Positions 1 through 11,486 are shown, counted from the first letter of the stretch. The stretch is DNA of 64,000 bases from Rehmannia glutinosa (GCA_016081115.2 JABTTQ020003424.1:496001-560000); one strand, 5' to 3'. Numbers and translations are program-made. The notes: generated by a model not told the origin, from the letters alone.

Positions 1-460
1 AGACCGTCTCACACAAACTTGTGTATTTTGTTTTAAATACAGATTATATGTGAATTAAATTGTTGATCTAGGTGATAGGCATCATCAAACAGTAGGAAAA
101 ACAAGAATAGTAATACATTTTAATTTAAATTAAAAAACTTATATGAAGAAGCCAAAAGCTGCTGAAAATTTGAAATGACATATTTGATATCGACTAAGTA
201 AAAGTAAAGCCTCAAACACAATCCAAACTAGTTTTTCTGATAAGCAGAATAATCTAAACGATACGGCTTATTTATGGGATTTCAGAAAGACAACAAAATT
301 TTATTGTTCTCTTTCAGACCAATGTGGAATGTACAATTACCCTAACCAATAAGCTTAGGCAGATTCTTGCCTTTTCCAACATCTAGAGTATCTACAATAA
401 CACTAGACCATGAAGTTGGATATTGTCTCCAGGTAAATCCATGTCTGAACTCCAAACACA
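1..460. other. 3' flank of proline dehydrogenase
   Basis: AT-rich sequence downstream of the proline dehydrogenase stop codon, expected to hold its 3' UTR. The first bases (AGACCGTCTCACA) resemble the terminus of a common plant MITE type that would continue left of the window. No gene is seen. Confidence 0.4.
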
Positions 461-2963
461 TCAAGGTTTGAATCTCCTCATCAACTCCTTCCTGCACATA
501 CAAAAGTGAAAAATAGTTACCTAGTGTGTAAACGAATCGAGTGGAACCGAACATATTACTATTCAAGCTTGTTTGAGTTTTTATCGAGCTTTAAAACTTG
601 TGTTTAAATTTAGTTTGATTATTAATCGAGTCGATCTTGAATGAGCTTTAGTCGAGCCGAATACAAACCGAGCTCGAGTAGTTTGATATATTTGCACATA
701 TTTTTTTATTTTTTTATAATCGAGCTCGAGTTCGAGCCTTGCTTTACATTTTATCGAACTAAAAAATGTGTTCAATCTCGATTCGTTAACAGCCCTATTA
801 AGTTATGTAATGAATTACAGATTATAGTAATTCTTATTACCTCATGAGTTCTCTGTCAAGGGATGAAGTAGACAGGAGACCTTTGTTCTCTTCAGCCCTC
901 CTTAAAAGGTAGGGCATAACTTGCTCAACAGGTCCAAATGGCAAATACTTGCTAACCTTGAAACCCGCGTTTCGCAGACCAAACGAAAGGGCCTCTGCCA
1001 TTCCGTAGAGTTGAGCGAATTGGAGATTTTGGTTCTCCTTTTTGATTCCCAAATCGACCGCTTTAGCAGCTGCAAATTTGCCTGCATACATATCATCACC
1101 AACTTGTCAACACTCTGCTTAAAATTAAAAAAAATTCATAAGTTAGATTAACTACCCAGACAATCACTCCTTAGCGGGTCGTAAGACGAACATCCTTGTC
1201 GCGAACTCAAAGAAACGCTGTCTAATCCAAAACCATCGATTCAAACATCTGGAGGAGAGAATTCGCCATTCAATCTTGTGAACTAATCGAGACAAACATG
1301 TCCAGCCTGTTTAAGTCTTATGCAAGCCATGTCTTGTCAAAAGGAAAAATATGAAACAATGCCTCACATTGTCATAATGATCCAAGATCCTTTAAAAAAC
1401 CCATTAACAACTCGTCAAGAAAGTTTAGTTCCAAGCGTTCCATCACATAGTTAAAAAGAACGAAGTATATTAAAAAGTCTTTACCTGATTCAAGATTGTG
1501 GGTAGCTAGAACGACAGAACCCGAGCCTTTGCGATCTCTTCAAGCATAAAAGCAGCACAATCATTGTAACAAGCATGCGTATCTTCAATACTGTCATGAA
1601 TTGGGGAGTTAACCCCCAAAGATAACGCAAAACGTTTTTCGCTCGACATGTATGCACCCCTGACCAATTTAAACCCCATCGGTACTCCCATTTCGTCAGC
1701 AGCTTTTTTTGCTATTACCAGTCTCTCTCTCGCGTCTTTCAGATATGCCTGAATCGTGTTGAAAATCAGAGGGCTGTCATCTCTATGGTATTTTATCGCG
1801 GCCGAGTACGTGAAATAGTCGATCGCGGGCTGAATTAATGTATCCTCTGCATCGATTAGCAAAGGGACATTTGCTTGTTTGCTTCTTTCACAAATCTTGA
1901 TCAGTCTATTGTAGGCTAACTCGAGATCACGCTCTTCGTCTGGGGTTAAGGGCTCGGGTTTTTCCAGGGTGTGATAAAGAGGGCTTGAATCGGCAAAAAT
2001 CGGAAAAGTTTTGAGTTTCCATGGGAGATGCAAGGAGTTATCCTTGTATCCCCATCTCAGAAGACCACTTACTCTTCTAAGCAAACCAGGAGGACAAATG
2101 GCAGTAACCTTCACTACTATAAAGCTAACCTGTAAAGCAAATATACCTTTATCTATTAATTTCATTTTTACTGACATTGATTGCTTAACAGAAGTTCTTA
2201 TACATAAGAATCCATGATGCATGTATATTAATATTAACATGATTGAAAAATGCGAAAAATCATGTACCATGTAAAATGCATCAACATCTAACTTTGAATT
2301 GGTCTCTCTGACAAAACATCAAACAACTCATATGCATGACATTTGATATTTCCCGTGAAAAAATAAACTGAGGGAAGGGAATGAGAAATAACTTACAGGA
2401 GAGGTTGCGAATAACTTAGTCGAGTCAATTGTTAGAATAAACTCATCCAAATTCCTATCACACGCCGCGTTATCGAGAGCATTCTCCAATCCATAATCCA
2501 ACATAGCCCTAAGCCCAGAATCCCATAATTTCTTCACAGTCTTATCGGCCTCCCCCAAAGTTTTCCCCCCGCAGAAATGATCATAAAAAGTACGCTCAAT
2601 TGATTCCAACACCATCTTCCTCGGAATCGAGCTTTTCATCAGCCTCGAATTCATGACGGTTGACCCCAAATCAACCATACCTTCCATTGCAGCCAAATGA
2701 AGAGTCACCGTGGATCTGATCAGCTTTCGAGTTGAAACAGAAGAAAAAAGCTCCTTGTAATCATCGAGATTGAATGGGGGTTCTTTGGGGGTGCTTGGTT
2801 TTTTGGGGGTACCTGGTTTTTTGGGTTCCGGGTCGGGTTTTTCGGGGAAATTCAAATTAGGGGCGCCGGAGGTGGAGGGCGATGCGGTGGATTTGAGGCG
2901 GCGGGAGAAGAAAGGGAGGGTGCGCAGAAGCTTTTGGTGGAAGCTAACGCTACGGCTGGCCAT
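461..2963 (-). CDS. ProDH: Mitochondrial proline dehydrogenase, 4 exons, one-base frameshift in exon 2
   Basis: This enzyme oxidises L-proline to pyrroline-5-carboxylate in the mitochondrion, using FAD and passing electrons to the respiratory chain; in plants it is the first step of proline catabolism after stress. Coding exons on the minus strand are 2963-2397, 2129-1485, 1081-841 and 491-461. All introns are GT-AG (267, 403 and 349 bp) and the junction phases agree. The joined exons total 1484 nt; one extra base gives 494 residues, close to the usual plant length of about 500. The start at 2963 (MASRSV) opens an Arg/Ser-rich presequence with RRLKS at residues 21-25; an in-frame Met 15 codons upstream is less likely. 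YLLRRAEEN near residues 462-470 holds the Tyr and Arg pair that bind substrate in this family. In exon 2 the frame breaks near 1526, where GG replaces an expected GGG, so the frame stops early. The family call is firm; whether the copy works is open. Confidence 0.93.
560..790. repeat. GAGCTCGAG-rich insertion in proline dehydrogenase intron 3
   Basis: The middle of intron 3 carries repeated and inverted TCGAGC/GAGCTCGAG motifs around an AT-rich core. This composition is common in plant non-autonomous DNA elements. Clear terminal repeats or a target duplication were not found, so the class is open. Confidence 0.35.
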
Positions 2964-3089
2964 TAACAGTTTGAACACGAAGATGGTTGATAATGGTGCT
3001 TTTGGCACTTGGGATATATCATATTTATTGGCAAAATTTTCGGTTCTCGCTTCAGGGTTTAAAATTTAATAAAAAGAGAAATGTTAATG
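2964..3089 (-). promoter_or_regulatory. 5' flank of proline dehydrogenase
   Basis: Sequence directly upstream of the chosen start codon, expected to hold the 5' UTR and proximal promoter. It is AT-rich. A MITE begins about 125 bp upstream of the start codon, so distal promoter elements would lie beyond it. No specific operator motif is claimed. Confidence 0.3.
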
Positions 3090-3452
3090 TAATCTATCAC
3101 GGTAATCACAAAAAAATATTTTTCTCTTTTTCATTTTTCCGCTCATCCCTTTTTTCCTAATCAATACTTATTTTAAACTTTAAAATTCAATCATAATTTG
3201 CCTATCTTTTTTTTTTAATAACCGAAAAATATTTTACTATTTTTTTATTCATAATTTGGATATCTTATTTTTTGAACAAATATTTTAATTACTATTTTTT
3301 TTTATCTTATTAGCTTCATACATTTAGATGTACAGATCTCGGTATATGCACGTTAAACAAAATTGACAATATGTATGAAGTAGAAAAAAAAAAGAATGAG
3401 CGAAAAGAGGAGGAAAAATATTTTTTGTGACTGGCGTGATAAATTAAATTAA
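3090..3452. mobile_element. MITE with about 35-bp inverted ends
   Basis: The left end reads TAATCTATCACGGTAATCAC and is followed by a run leading to AAATATTTTTC. The right end (near 3418-3452) is its inverted counterpart, with AATATTTTTTGTGACTGGCG. The interior is AT-rich and non-coding. The inverted ends mark a short non-autonomous DNA transposon just upstream of proline dehydrogenase. The superfamily is not certain. Confidence 0.6.
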
Positions 3453-3486
3453 TATTTCTATTTTAGTTAAATTCTAAAACCTAGAG

Positions 3487-3672
3487 TGAGAACCCAAAAT
3501 TTAAGGGAAGGCCCGATTTGACAAAAATAATAAAAATTAGGTCTTGATTTGAGAATGTTAAAATTTTGGATCTTGAAGTGAGAACTTAAAATTTGAAGGA
3601 GGCCCCAATTTGAGAAAAAAATAAAAATTTGGTCTTGATTTGAGAATGTTGAAATTTTAGGTCTTATAGTGA
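3487..3672. repeat. Two-copy tandem repeat, about 91 bp
   Basis: Two adjacent diverged copies share GTGAGAAC, AAAATTT and the block TCTTGATTTGAGAATGTT. They are non-coding and lie between the MITE and the hAT element. Confidence 0.6.
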
Positions 3673-4330
3673 TAGATTTTCTTAAATTTGGACCCTATTA
3701 TAAAATTCTCCCATGAAATTTTGGGTTTTTATGCTTGAAACATTGTTTTTTTTTAATTATACTTAGTACGCCTGTATTTTCAATTATATAAAAATATATA
3801 ATTTTATATGTATATACATACCATACCCGTATCATTAAAATTTCAAAATATATCGTATTCTCATACTCGTATCGCACGTATCAGTGTCTCGCATCTGTAA
3901 CAGTGCTTCATAGCTTAAAGTATAATTTTATCGGAAAATATACATGTGACAATAATTAATTAATACGGTAAAATATGTGATATAATAAAATCTTATAATA
4001 GAAATCATTGTTCACTGTTTGATGCATGTCAACATTGATCCGTTACTTTAGGTTTATTTATCTACAATTAAACATTATCCGTTTGGACCGTTTCACCATT
4101 GCGAAAAATATAGCAAAAATTGGAGTCTTGTTGAACTATTCTTTCTCAATGTTATGTTAATCCACTTCATTATAGCTAAGCCACACAAGTCCGTTTAACT
4201 TGGAAATAACCAGTGTTTAAGGTATTGTGTGGCTAATATGATGAAGAAGAAAAGGTTGTCCTCAAAAATCGGACTTTTACCAAATTAGAATTGGAAATTG
4301 GTTGCAGCTCAAATTTATTGACATGGGGAC
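3673..4330. other. AT-rich intergenic stretch
   Basis: No supported gene, RNA or complete element is seen here. It ends at the 8-bp target duplication of the hAT element that follows. Confidence 0.5.
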
Positions 4331-4338
4331 CTTATCAC

Positions 4339-4983
4339 TAGCGGTGTCAAATTGTGTTATCGTATCGTGTTTTGTCGACACGATAACGACACGGCACGAT
4401 AAGGACAAACACGAACACGACACGATAAGGATCTGCTTTGACATGACACGAACACAAAAATTTTCGTGTCAACACGACACGACACGATAGTGATACGATA
4501 AGTCAAAAACAAAAAGAAAATGATTTACGCATTAATACACTATAGCAAATTACACGATATAACACGATGTGACACGATTTTACACAAAAATACACGACAT
4601 AAATATACAAAATATCAGGTTATGTCCTTATCGTGCTCGTGTCGTGTCATTATCGTGTCATTATGAGGCAAACGCGTGTCATTATCGTGTCCTTTATCGT
4701 GCTCGTGTCGGGTCATTATTATTTCATTGCCAAGTAAGCGTGTCATATCGTGTCGGTCCTTATCGTGTTCGTGTCTTGTCATTATCGTGTCACTATCGTG
4801 TTCGTGTCACTATCGTGTAAACACGATAAAAACACGAACACGACCACGAAATTTTCGTGTCCTTATCGTGTCGACCACGATAAGGGCCTTGAACACGATA
4901 AAGGCTAAATAATAACCCGCATTTATTTTCGTATCGTTTTCGTCTCGTCTTACTATCGCCTCGTGTCAAAAAATGCCACCCTA
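4339..4983. mobile_element. Non-autonomous hAT element, TSD CTTATCAC
   Basis: The ends are TAGCGGTGTCAAATTG and the inverse of TTTTTTGACACG / TGCCACCCTA. The left target duplication CTTATCAC is at 4331-4338. The right copy is intact except that a copia element sits in it: CTTAT at 4984-4988, then CTTATCAC again at 7509-7516. The interior is packed with direct and inverted CGTGTC / ACACGATA motifs, the kind of subterminal repeats hAT transposases bind. It is 645 bp with no coding capacity. Confidence 0.85.
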
Positions 4984-4988
4984 CTTAT

Positions 4989-5601
4989 TGTTGGCGCGGC
5001 GGGCGTGTCGTGGTCCGAGATTTGATTTATCAGGAATATCAGGAAATCACACCAACAATATGATGGCAAAAAAATAAATGACACCGAGAAATTAAATGCA
5101 CACGGTGATTTTACGTGGTTGCAAAACCCGCCACGTCCACGAGAGTTTAGTTCTTTACTAATAAAGAATTTCCGGTACAAGAAAATACACCCATTGAGTT
5201 TTATGGACCAACCCCAAGAATAAAAGACTCTCGTACAACCACTTTACTACTATTTATCAAAGAACACTCTCCCCAACTCATTTGTCTTCTCGAGAGAAAA
5301 TACCCCGAGTGTTTCCCACACCTATCACAATTTGACTCACCCAAATTGATCTCCCAGGATGTGTACACTCATTTTTCCTCTCCACTGGTTGGATTGCCAA
5401 GCAAATTACCTTGCTTGCCATGGTTTTGCATCCGCTCTCCACCTCTATATTTATAGAGAAATTTGCAGTGACTTGGTCAAAAAATGACAACCAACTTTTG
5501 CAACCTTTCTACATATTGGAAATGGGAGGCTACCGTCCATTAACTTCACTAGCCCCATTTCTTTGACTTTTCTTTCTTCATTTTATGGTGGATGCCCAAC
5601 A
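4989..5601 (-). repeat. 3' LTR of copia element
   Basis: 613 bp, TGTTGG to CCCAACA on the plus strand, matching the LTR at 6892-7508 with scattered substitutions and small indels. A TATATTTATAG promoter-like box (inverse strand) lies near 5445-5456. Confidence 0.9.
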
Positions 5602-6510
5602 ATCTCCACCTCCACCATAAAACAATATCATCCGCAAACCAAAATATCAAACAATATTGGCCTTCAGTCCTCTGCACATGTCGAATCGGTAAGGTCCTAA
5701 CTTCACCGATTCAATCGGCCAATGCACACGCGTGCGATCGATCCCAACACTACCACCGGTTGACTCTGAGAGGAAACGACCCCAATCCATCCTCTCGCCC
5801 AACAGATTTCCCTCACACCCCGTCTCTGTTCCCGGAAGCCTTCGGGCGCTACCACTTCCGGTAATCCCGAGGTCACCGAGACGATACAAATTCGATCTTC
5901 TCTCACCCTTAGGACCCTTCCGCCACATGTGTGACTTTCAAGACTCCACCTCCCGGTGAATATCGCATTTGTTGGAATCCACTTGGCACCAGGAAATTAG
6001 ATTCACCCGCATCTTTGGGACATAGGCCACACCACCCAATCACGGTCCACTCCATCACCCATTTTGATTTTTACCACTCCAATCCCATGATTCTACAAAT
6101 AGAACCATCACCAGAGAACAAAATTCCGCCTCCGCAATTGAAGTAAATCAAAATAATTTCTCCTGGAGTACACATGCATTATGCATCCCGAATCTAAAAT
6201 CCATCAATCTCGAGAAAAGTATCAATCCTTGTGGAGAGCGTGAGATATCTCCAACTTCCGCAGCCTATCACCGCATCACCACCGCCACCGTCACCCACCG
6301 TCATCATCCTTCTTTTCTCCGAGGACAATTTCTTTTGCGTGATCCTTCTTGTGATAACGATAGCATACAACACCCTTTCCCTGGTACTTGAATCGACTGC
6401 GATTCTGAGATCCACCACGAGAATCCCTCCGATTCTGGATTCATTTCCCGAGCAACCAAAGCATATCCATGCCCCTCCTCCTGGTTTGCCTTTTTTTTAT
6501 GGGACAACAA
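5602..6510 (-). pseudogene. Copia gag and protease / pre-integrase relic
   Basis: In minus-strand pieces one can read a gag tail with a decayed zinc knuckle (RNCPRRK), a stretch resembling the protease-to-GAG-pre-integrase region (DGSICRI, CPKDAG, GGGVLKVTH, then LYRLGDLG), and then the 3' end of the element. The pieces are in different frames with stops between them. The same order is seen in the related copy at 8580-10005, which suggests a shared deletion of pol. Confidence 0.7.
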
Positions 6511-6871
6511 CGATGCTTTTATATATGCTCCCGGTTTAGTGTCTCTTGTACAACAACGTCATCACCGGACTATCATATGAATTAGGGATAGAGGTAAGAA
6601 GTAAAAAGGGCTTTATCTTCTTTCTCAACATTTACACCAACTTTCCCAGTTGATCCGATTTGCCCTTTGTGCACCTTTCATATCTGTCAATTTTCCTCAT
6701 TTCCTTCAACGCCATTGCCAGGCCCCGTTGAACTAGGAGATCCTCCACCCTTTATTGCCAAGGAGTGAAATTCCCTTTTCTTAGTCAAATTGTTGCACCT
6801 TGAATGGATTTGTCGCGCCCACGGTGTCCAGGAAAAATTCAAATCTCAATTTTCTACCTTGCCGAAGCTTA

Positions 6872-6891
6872 CCAAGTAGCTCGATACCACT
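6872..6891 (-). other. Primer-binding site of copia element
   Basis: Directly inside the 5' LTR the minus strand reads GTGGTATCGAGCTACTTGG. Copia elements typically use TGGTATCAGAGC, complementary to initiator tRNA-Met. Confidence 0.75.
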
Positions 6892-7508
6892 TGTTGGGCG
6901 CGGCGGAGCGTGTTGTGGTCGAGATTTGATTTATCAGGAATATCCGACAAATCACACCAACAATATGATGGCAAAAAAATAAATGACTGCCAAACAAGAA
7001 ATTAAATGCACACGGTGATTTTCGTGGTTCGGCAAAACCCGCCACGTCCACGAGAGTTTAGTTCTTTACTAATAAAGAATTTTCGGTACAAGAAAATACA
7101 CCCATTGAGTTTTATGGACCAAACCCAAGAATAAAAAGACTCGTCTGACAACCACTTTACTATTATCGAAAACACTCTCCCAATCCATTTTGTCTTTCGA
7201 GAGAAAATACCCCGAGTGTTTCTCACACCTATCACATTTTTGACTCACCCAAATTGATCTCCAAGTGTGTACACTTATTTTTCCTCTCCACCTGGTTGGA
7301 TGGCCAAGCAAATTACCTTGCTTGCCATGGTTTTGCATTTGCTCTCCACCTCTATATTTATAGAGAAATTTGCAGCAGCTTGGTCAAAAAATGACAACCA
7401 ACTTTTGCAACCTTTCTACATATCGGAAATGGGAGGCTACCGTCCATTAACTTCACTAGCCCCATTTCTTTGACTTTTCTTTCTTCATTTTATGGTGGAT
7501 GCCCAACA
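6892..7508 (-). repeat. 5' LTR of copia element
   Basis: 617 bp, near-identical partner of 4989-5601. Its outer end is followed by the CTTAT target duplication, which continues as the CTTATCAC duplication of the older hAT element. Confidence 0.9.
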
Positions 7509-7747
7509 CTTATCACCCCTATTAGGATTTTGTATTTAAAAAAAAAATAGAACCTGAACGAATCTTTGTAGGGCCAATATAATTTTAGTTGTGTTGCAAT
7601 CTAATTCGAACTTCAATGTATTGAATGTATTTACACATTTCATAAGAATTCAGTATGAAGGATGGTAGTTGCCCTATATGGCTATATTTACTCTCCAATA
7701 GTGAATGAGTAACATGATTTTTAATATTCCACATATATTTATTCTTA

Positions 7748-8032
7748 GGGATAATTACAAAAAAAGATCTGAGGTTCGGGATGATTACAAAAAAACCTAG
7801 AGTTTTTTGAAAATTGTAAAACCCCCATTGAGGTTTGATTTCGTCTTATATTTTTCCCTTCATAAGCGAAAAACATTCAAAAATCCCTTCGATATTTATA
7901 TAAATATTACATTTACCTCCATAAATTTAAGACAGAATCGAACCTGAGTTTTTTTTTTTTTTGTAATATTGAGAAATCTCTGGAAATTTCTTTTAATTAA
8001 CCCAAATCTCAGGGGTATTTTTGTAATTATCT
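7748..8032. mobile_element. MITE with GGGATAATTACAAAAA ends
   Basis: It begins GGGATAATTACAAAAA and ends with the inverse (TTTTTGTAATTATCTC). The interior has repeated phrases such as AAATTGTAAAA and TTTTTGTAATATTG. Related elements lie at 33799-34090 and 34627-34871, and pieces near 18790-19000 and 24040-24260. Confidence 0.7.
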
Positions 8033-8084
8033 CTTACTTTCCCCCAAACTTGACTATTGAATAATTTCAAGGCAAAAACTTGTA

Positions 8085-8320
8085 GACGGTCGAACGGTGC
8101 GACGGGTGATACTTTTAGTGTAAAAAATGATATTTTTGGTGTAAAAAATGATATCTTGCCTGAATATACTAAAATTTAATATATTCAGAATATACTAAAA
8201 TTTAGTATATTCAGACAAGATATCACTTTTTATACCAAAAGTATCACTTTTTACACTAAAAATATCACATCTTATACTAAAAGTACAATTCATCGCACCG
8301 TATAACCGTCTTACAAGAAA
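8085..8320. mobile_element. Fold-back MITE, almost wholly palindromic
   Basis: The two arms are inverted copies: AGACGGTCGAACGGTGCGA on the left against CGCACCGTATAACCGTCTTA on the right. Both arms carry serial TGATA(C/T)TTTT(A/G)GTGTAAAAA blocks, and the centre is a TATACTAAAATTTAGTATA palindrome. There is no coding capacity. Confidence 0.75.
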
Positions 8321-8729
8321 CCTACTCTAGTTTTAATTGGGATTGTCCTAACAAACCTATTGTAACAAGGACCGAATCAGATCCTACGGCAAGCTACATC
8401 AGCCATAAAAATAATTCTTGTTAATGCTTGATATAGCATAATAAATCAAATGAGCTTTTTGTGTGTTCATGAGGGAGATTCTCATTATTCAGAATTTCTG
8501 CAGCTAGTCAAAATTAAGTGTGCTGATTGAAATTATATTACAAATTTATAAAAAAAAAAATTAGAGTTACAAATTTTGACGAACGGTCGGATACAATTGA
8601 AATGAAAAATTCATTCAATGTAAAAACTTGATGTCAAAGGGAATTTCATTCTTTGGCAACGAAGGGTGGAGAATCTCCTAGTTCAATAGGGTCTGGAGAT
8701 AGCATTGAAGGGAGAAGAGAAAAAATCAG

Positions 8730-9520
8730 CAGAAATGAAAGACGTACAGTGGGAAGATCTGAAATTGCATTGTGTTAGCATGATTCAAGTTTCTATTACA
8801 GATAAGATTATCAATAATATTATGAATGATGATTATGAGATTCGACACCAAAATTGTGGAAAAAGTTGGAGAACTTGTATCTGAGGAAAAAATTATCCAC
8901 AAAGTTGCTTCTGAAACAACAGTTATATAAAATAAAGATGCATGAGGTTGACAATCTAATGGATCACATGAACCTCTTTCATGGACTGGTGGATTAACTA
9001 GGGAAAGTTGGTGTAAATGTTGAGGGAGAAAATAAAACTCTTTTACTTCTTACCTCTATCCCATATTCATATGATAGTCTAGTAGCAACGATGTTGTACG
9101 GGAAGACGTACTGGACTTGGAGCATATAAAAACATCATTGTTGTCTCATGAAAAACAAAAGAAGGCAAACTGGGAGGATGCACATGAACCTGCTTTGGTT
9201 GCACGGGGCATGAATCAGAATGGGAGAAAATTTGGTGGTGGATCTATGACCAGCAGATCATATCAAGGTCCAGGAGAAATGACATTATGTGATATCACTG
9301 TCACGAGGAGGGCCACATAAAGAGAAATTATCGGAGAAAGAATGACGATAATGGTTAAAGTAGTGGTGGTGACGTAGTGATAGTGGAAGATATAGATGTT
9401 TACACAGTCCTCACAAGTATTGATATTTCTTCTCGAGAATGGTGGATTTTAAATTCGGGATATGTAATACATGTGTGTTCCATAAGGAATTATTTTGATT
9501 CACTTCATGCCATTGCCAAA
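8730..9520 (+). pseudogene. Copia gag-protease relic
   Basis: The pieces in order are a gag core (SMIQVSITDEIIDNIMND-like), a segment with SIPYSYDSLVATMLYG, then 9117-9320 (TSLLSHEKQKKANWEDAHEP), a disrupted Cys/His knuckle, and a protease start with WWILNSG in place of the usual W-(I/L)-L-D-S-G. The catalytic Asp is therefore Asn here. Several stops and frame changes interrupt it. Confidence 0.75.
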
Positions 9521-10005
9521 TGGCATGAACATTGTCCGTAGGAGATGGTTCTACTTATAGAATCATAAGATTTGGATTGGTGAAAGTCAAAATAAGTGGA
9601 TCATACTTTGGGTGGTGTGATATGTCCCAAAGATACGAATGAATCTAATTTCTTTGAGCCAATTGGATTCCAAGGGCCGTGAGTATTCAACTGGAGGTAG
9701 AGTCCTGAAAGTCACACGTGGCAGTAAAGACCTAATGGTGGGAGAGAAGTATCGGGATTTGTACGTATGGTAATCTTAAAGGACTATATGAAGTGGAATT
9801 CGCATGAAGACTTCGAGGGAGCATATGAGTGTGTGAAAAATTATGTTGGACGAGAGGATAAATTGTGGTCGTCTCTCTCGACAGATGATCGATTGAATCA
9901 TGTGGAGTTGGGACCTTACTGATTTGACATGTGCAGAAGACTAAAAGCCAATGGTATTTCGATGTTGTAGTTTGTGAGAAAAACGTTTGTGATGGAGGTG
10001 GAGAT

Positions 10006-10617
10006 TGTTAGGTGAACCACCACCAAACTTTAATTGTGGAAGATGAAAGTCTGTCAACACATTTAATGTGCATTCAACAGTCTTCCCACCTTGTTTGCCT
10101 ATAAAAAGGATTGTGGGATTTGAAGGAAAAACACACCAATCGAAGAGAAAATCAAGAAAGAAAAATAGAGTGTAGATATTTGGAGTGATCAATTTGTGTG
10201 AGTTAAATTGTGATAAGTGCGGAAAAATACTCGAGGTATTTTGTTCTCTTTGGCAATACAAATAGATTGAGAGAGTGTTATTTGATAACTAGTAAAGTGG
10301 TTATACAAGTCTTATTTTATTAGGTTTGATCTATATAACTCAAAGAGTGTATTTTTTTTGTACCAGAAAATTCTTTTTTAGTAAAAGTCTTTTTTAGTAA
10401 AACTCAAGGAGTGGTTATACAAGTCTTATTTTATTAGGTTTGATCTATATAACTCGTGGACCTAGACCGATTTTTCTGAACCACGTAAAACATTTGTGTG
10501 CATATTTATATTTTGTCGTGTCATTTATTTTTTTGTCGTTATCTTATTGGTATAATTTTTCGGATACTTCTGACAAATCAAATATCAAATTACGATAAGT
10601 TACCGTTGCGCCCAACA
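10006..10617 (+). repeat. 3' LTR of truncated copia element
   Basis: TGTTAGG to CCCAACA, 612 bp, clearly related to the 4989/6892 LTRs over its second half. It has an internal direct duplication of about 45 bp: the block GTGGTTATACAAGTCTTATT starts at about 10298 and again at about 10412. Confidence 0.85.
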
Positions 10618-11486
10618 AATACAAATTGAATAATCTAAGAAGATTAATTGAGACCGAATCTCAAGGAATGTTTCTGTAATTATACTTCAAATTCTATATG
10701 TGACATGCTAGCAACGGTTAAGTAAAATAATTTCACAATTTTTAAAGTTTACTTTCATATTTAGTTTTGGCATTCTTTACAATTTCATACAATCTTTTAC
10801 ATTTAGATTCTCTTTTAGCATTTAATTATCATGTTTTTTGGAAATTAGCCGATGAAATTAGAACTTAGAAATAAATAGGAGCATAACTTCATCTATGAAA
10901 TAAAATCCTAACAATGAAAAGGACAAGAAAAGAGGGCATAAAGTTTTGGAGGTCAAATGAGACCTTAGAAGAAATCTTGGAATAAAGTGTTAATATTACA
11001 ATTTACAAAATTGAGAAGATCGTGCAGAAATTAAGGGATTTAGATTTCCTGTTCTATTTTCTCGTTCCATTATTTGGATGAATAATATGTGTAGATATAT
11101 GGAAACAATCAACAATTTATATTTATCTTAATGACACGTGTTATTCATCCACTTAAATGGAACATAAAGTGGGACATTAAGTGAAACAAGAGATCTGATC
11201 AATAAATTTTCATTCCGTCCACTTTCGTTTTCTGAGAGAATAGTGGTGATTTTTTTTAAAAAAAAATGAAATTTTGGGAAAACATTTCACAACCAATTAC
11301 AAATTTACAACCTAAGAGTGCTTGGTTGTGCATTACTTCTGCAAAAGTTTCACTGAAAACATTTTTTTGCCCTAAATTAGATTACTAGTGAATTCTTTCC
11401 CAAAAAACACATTATTCATTCCTTTTCATTGAGTAAAAAAATATCACATCAACTATCATCAGTGCATAATGATATCACAAATATAC
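10618..11486. other. AT-rich intergenic stretch
   Basis: No gene, RNA or clearly bounded element is recognised here. Confidence 0.5.

Larger units (their letters stand above)
4989..7508 (-). mobile_element. Short Ty1/copia retrotransposon with gag-protease relic, TSD CTTAT
   Basis: Two LTRs (4989-5601 and 6892-7508) begin and end TGTTGG...CCAACA and are flanked by a perfect CTTAT duplication (4984-4988, 7509-7513). On the minus strand the 5' LTR is followed by a primer site TGGTATCGAGCTA, one step away from the usual copia initiator-tRNA-Met site. A purine tract GGTGGAGGTGGAGAT (5602-5616) precedes the 3' LTR. The 1.29-kb interior holds only decayed gag and protease/GAG-pre-integrase traces. 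Integrase, reverse transcriptase and RNase H are absent, so the copy could move only with enzymes from a relative. It sits in the TSD of the hAT element to its left. Confidence 0.93.
8580..10617 (+). mobile_element. 5'-truncated copia element of the same family, with 3' LTR
   Basis: On the plus strand, decayed gag is followed by a broken zinc knuckle, a protease start (REWWILNSG...HVCSIRNYF) and the same GAG-pre-integrase-like stretch (PKDTNESN, LKVTRGS, MVGEKYRDLY). The purine tract GGAGGTGGAGAT and an LTR at 10006-10617 follow directly. Integrase and reverse transcriptase are missing, as in the copy at 4989-7508. No 5' LTR or primer site is present; recognisable homology begins near 8580. 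Confidence 0.85.

Noticed and set aside
2770..3069. 99-codon plus-strand frame rich in Gly
   Set aside because: It is the complement of the Pro/Lys-rich N-terminal part of proline dehydrogenase exon 1.
4302..4912. Overlapping Ser/Cys/Arg-rich plus-strand frames
   Set aside because: They are translations of the CGTGTC/ACACGATA subterminal repeats of a hAT MITE and have no protein features.
5592..6539. Pro/Ser-rich plus-strand frames
   Set aside because: They are complements of the minus-strand gag-protease relic of the copia element.
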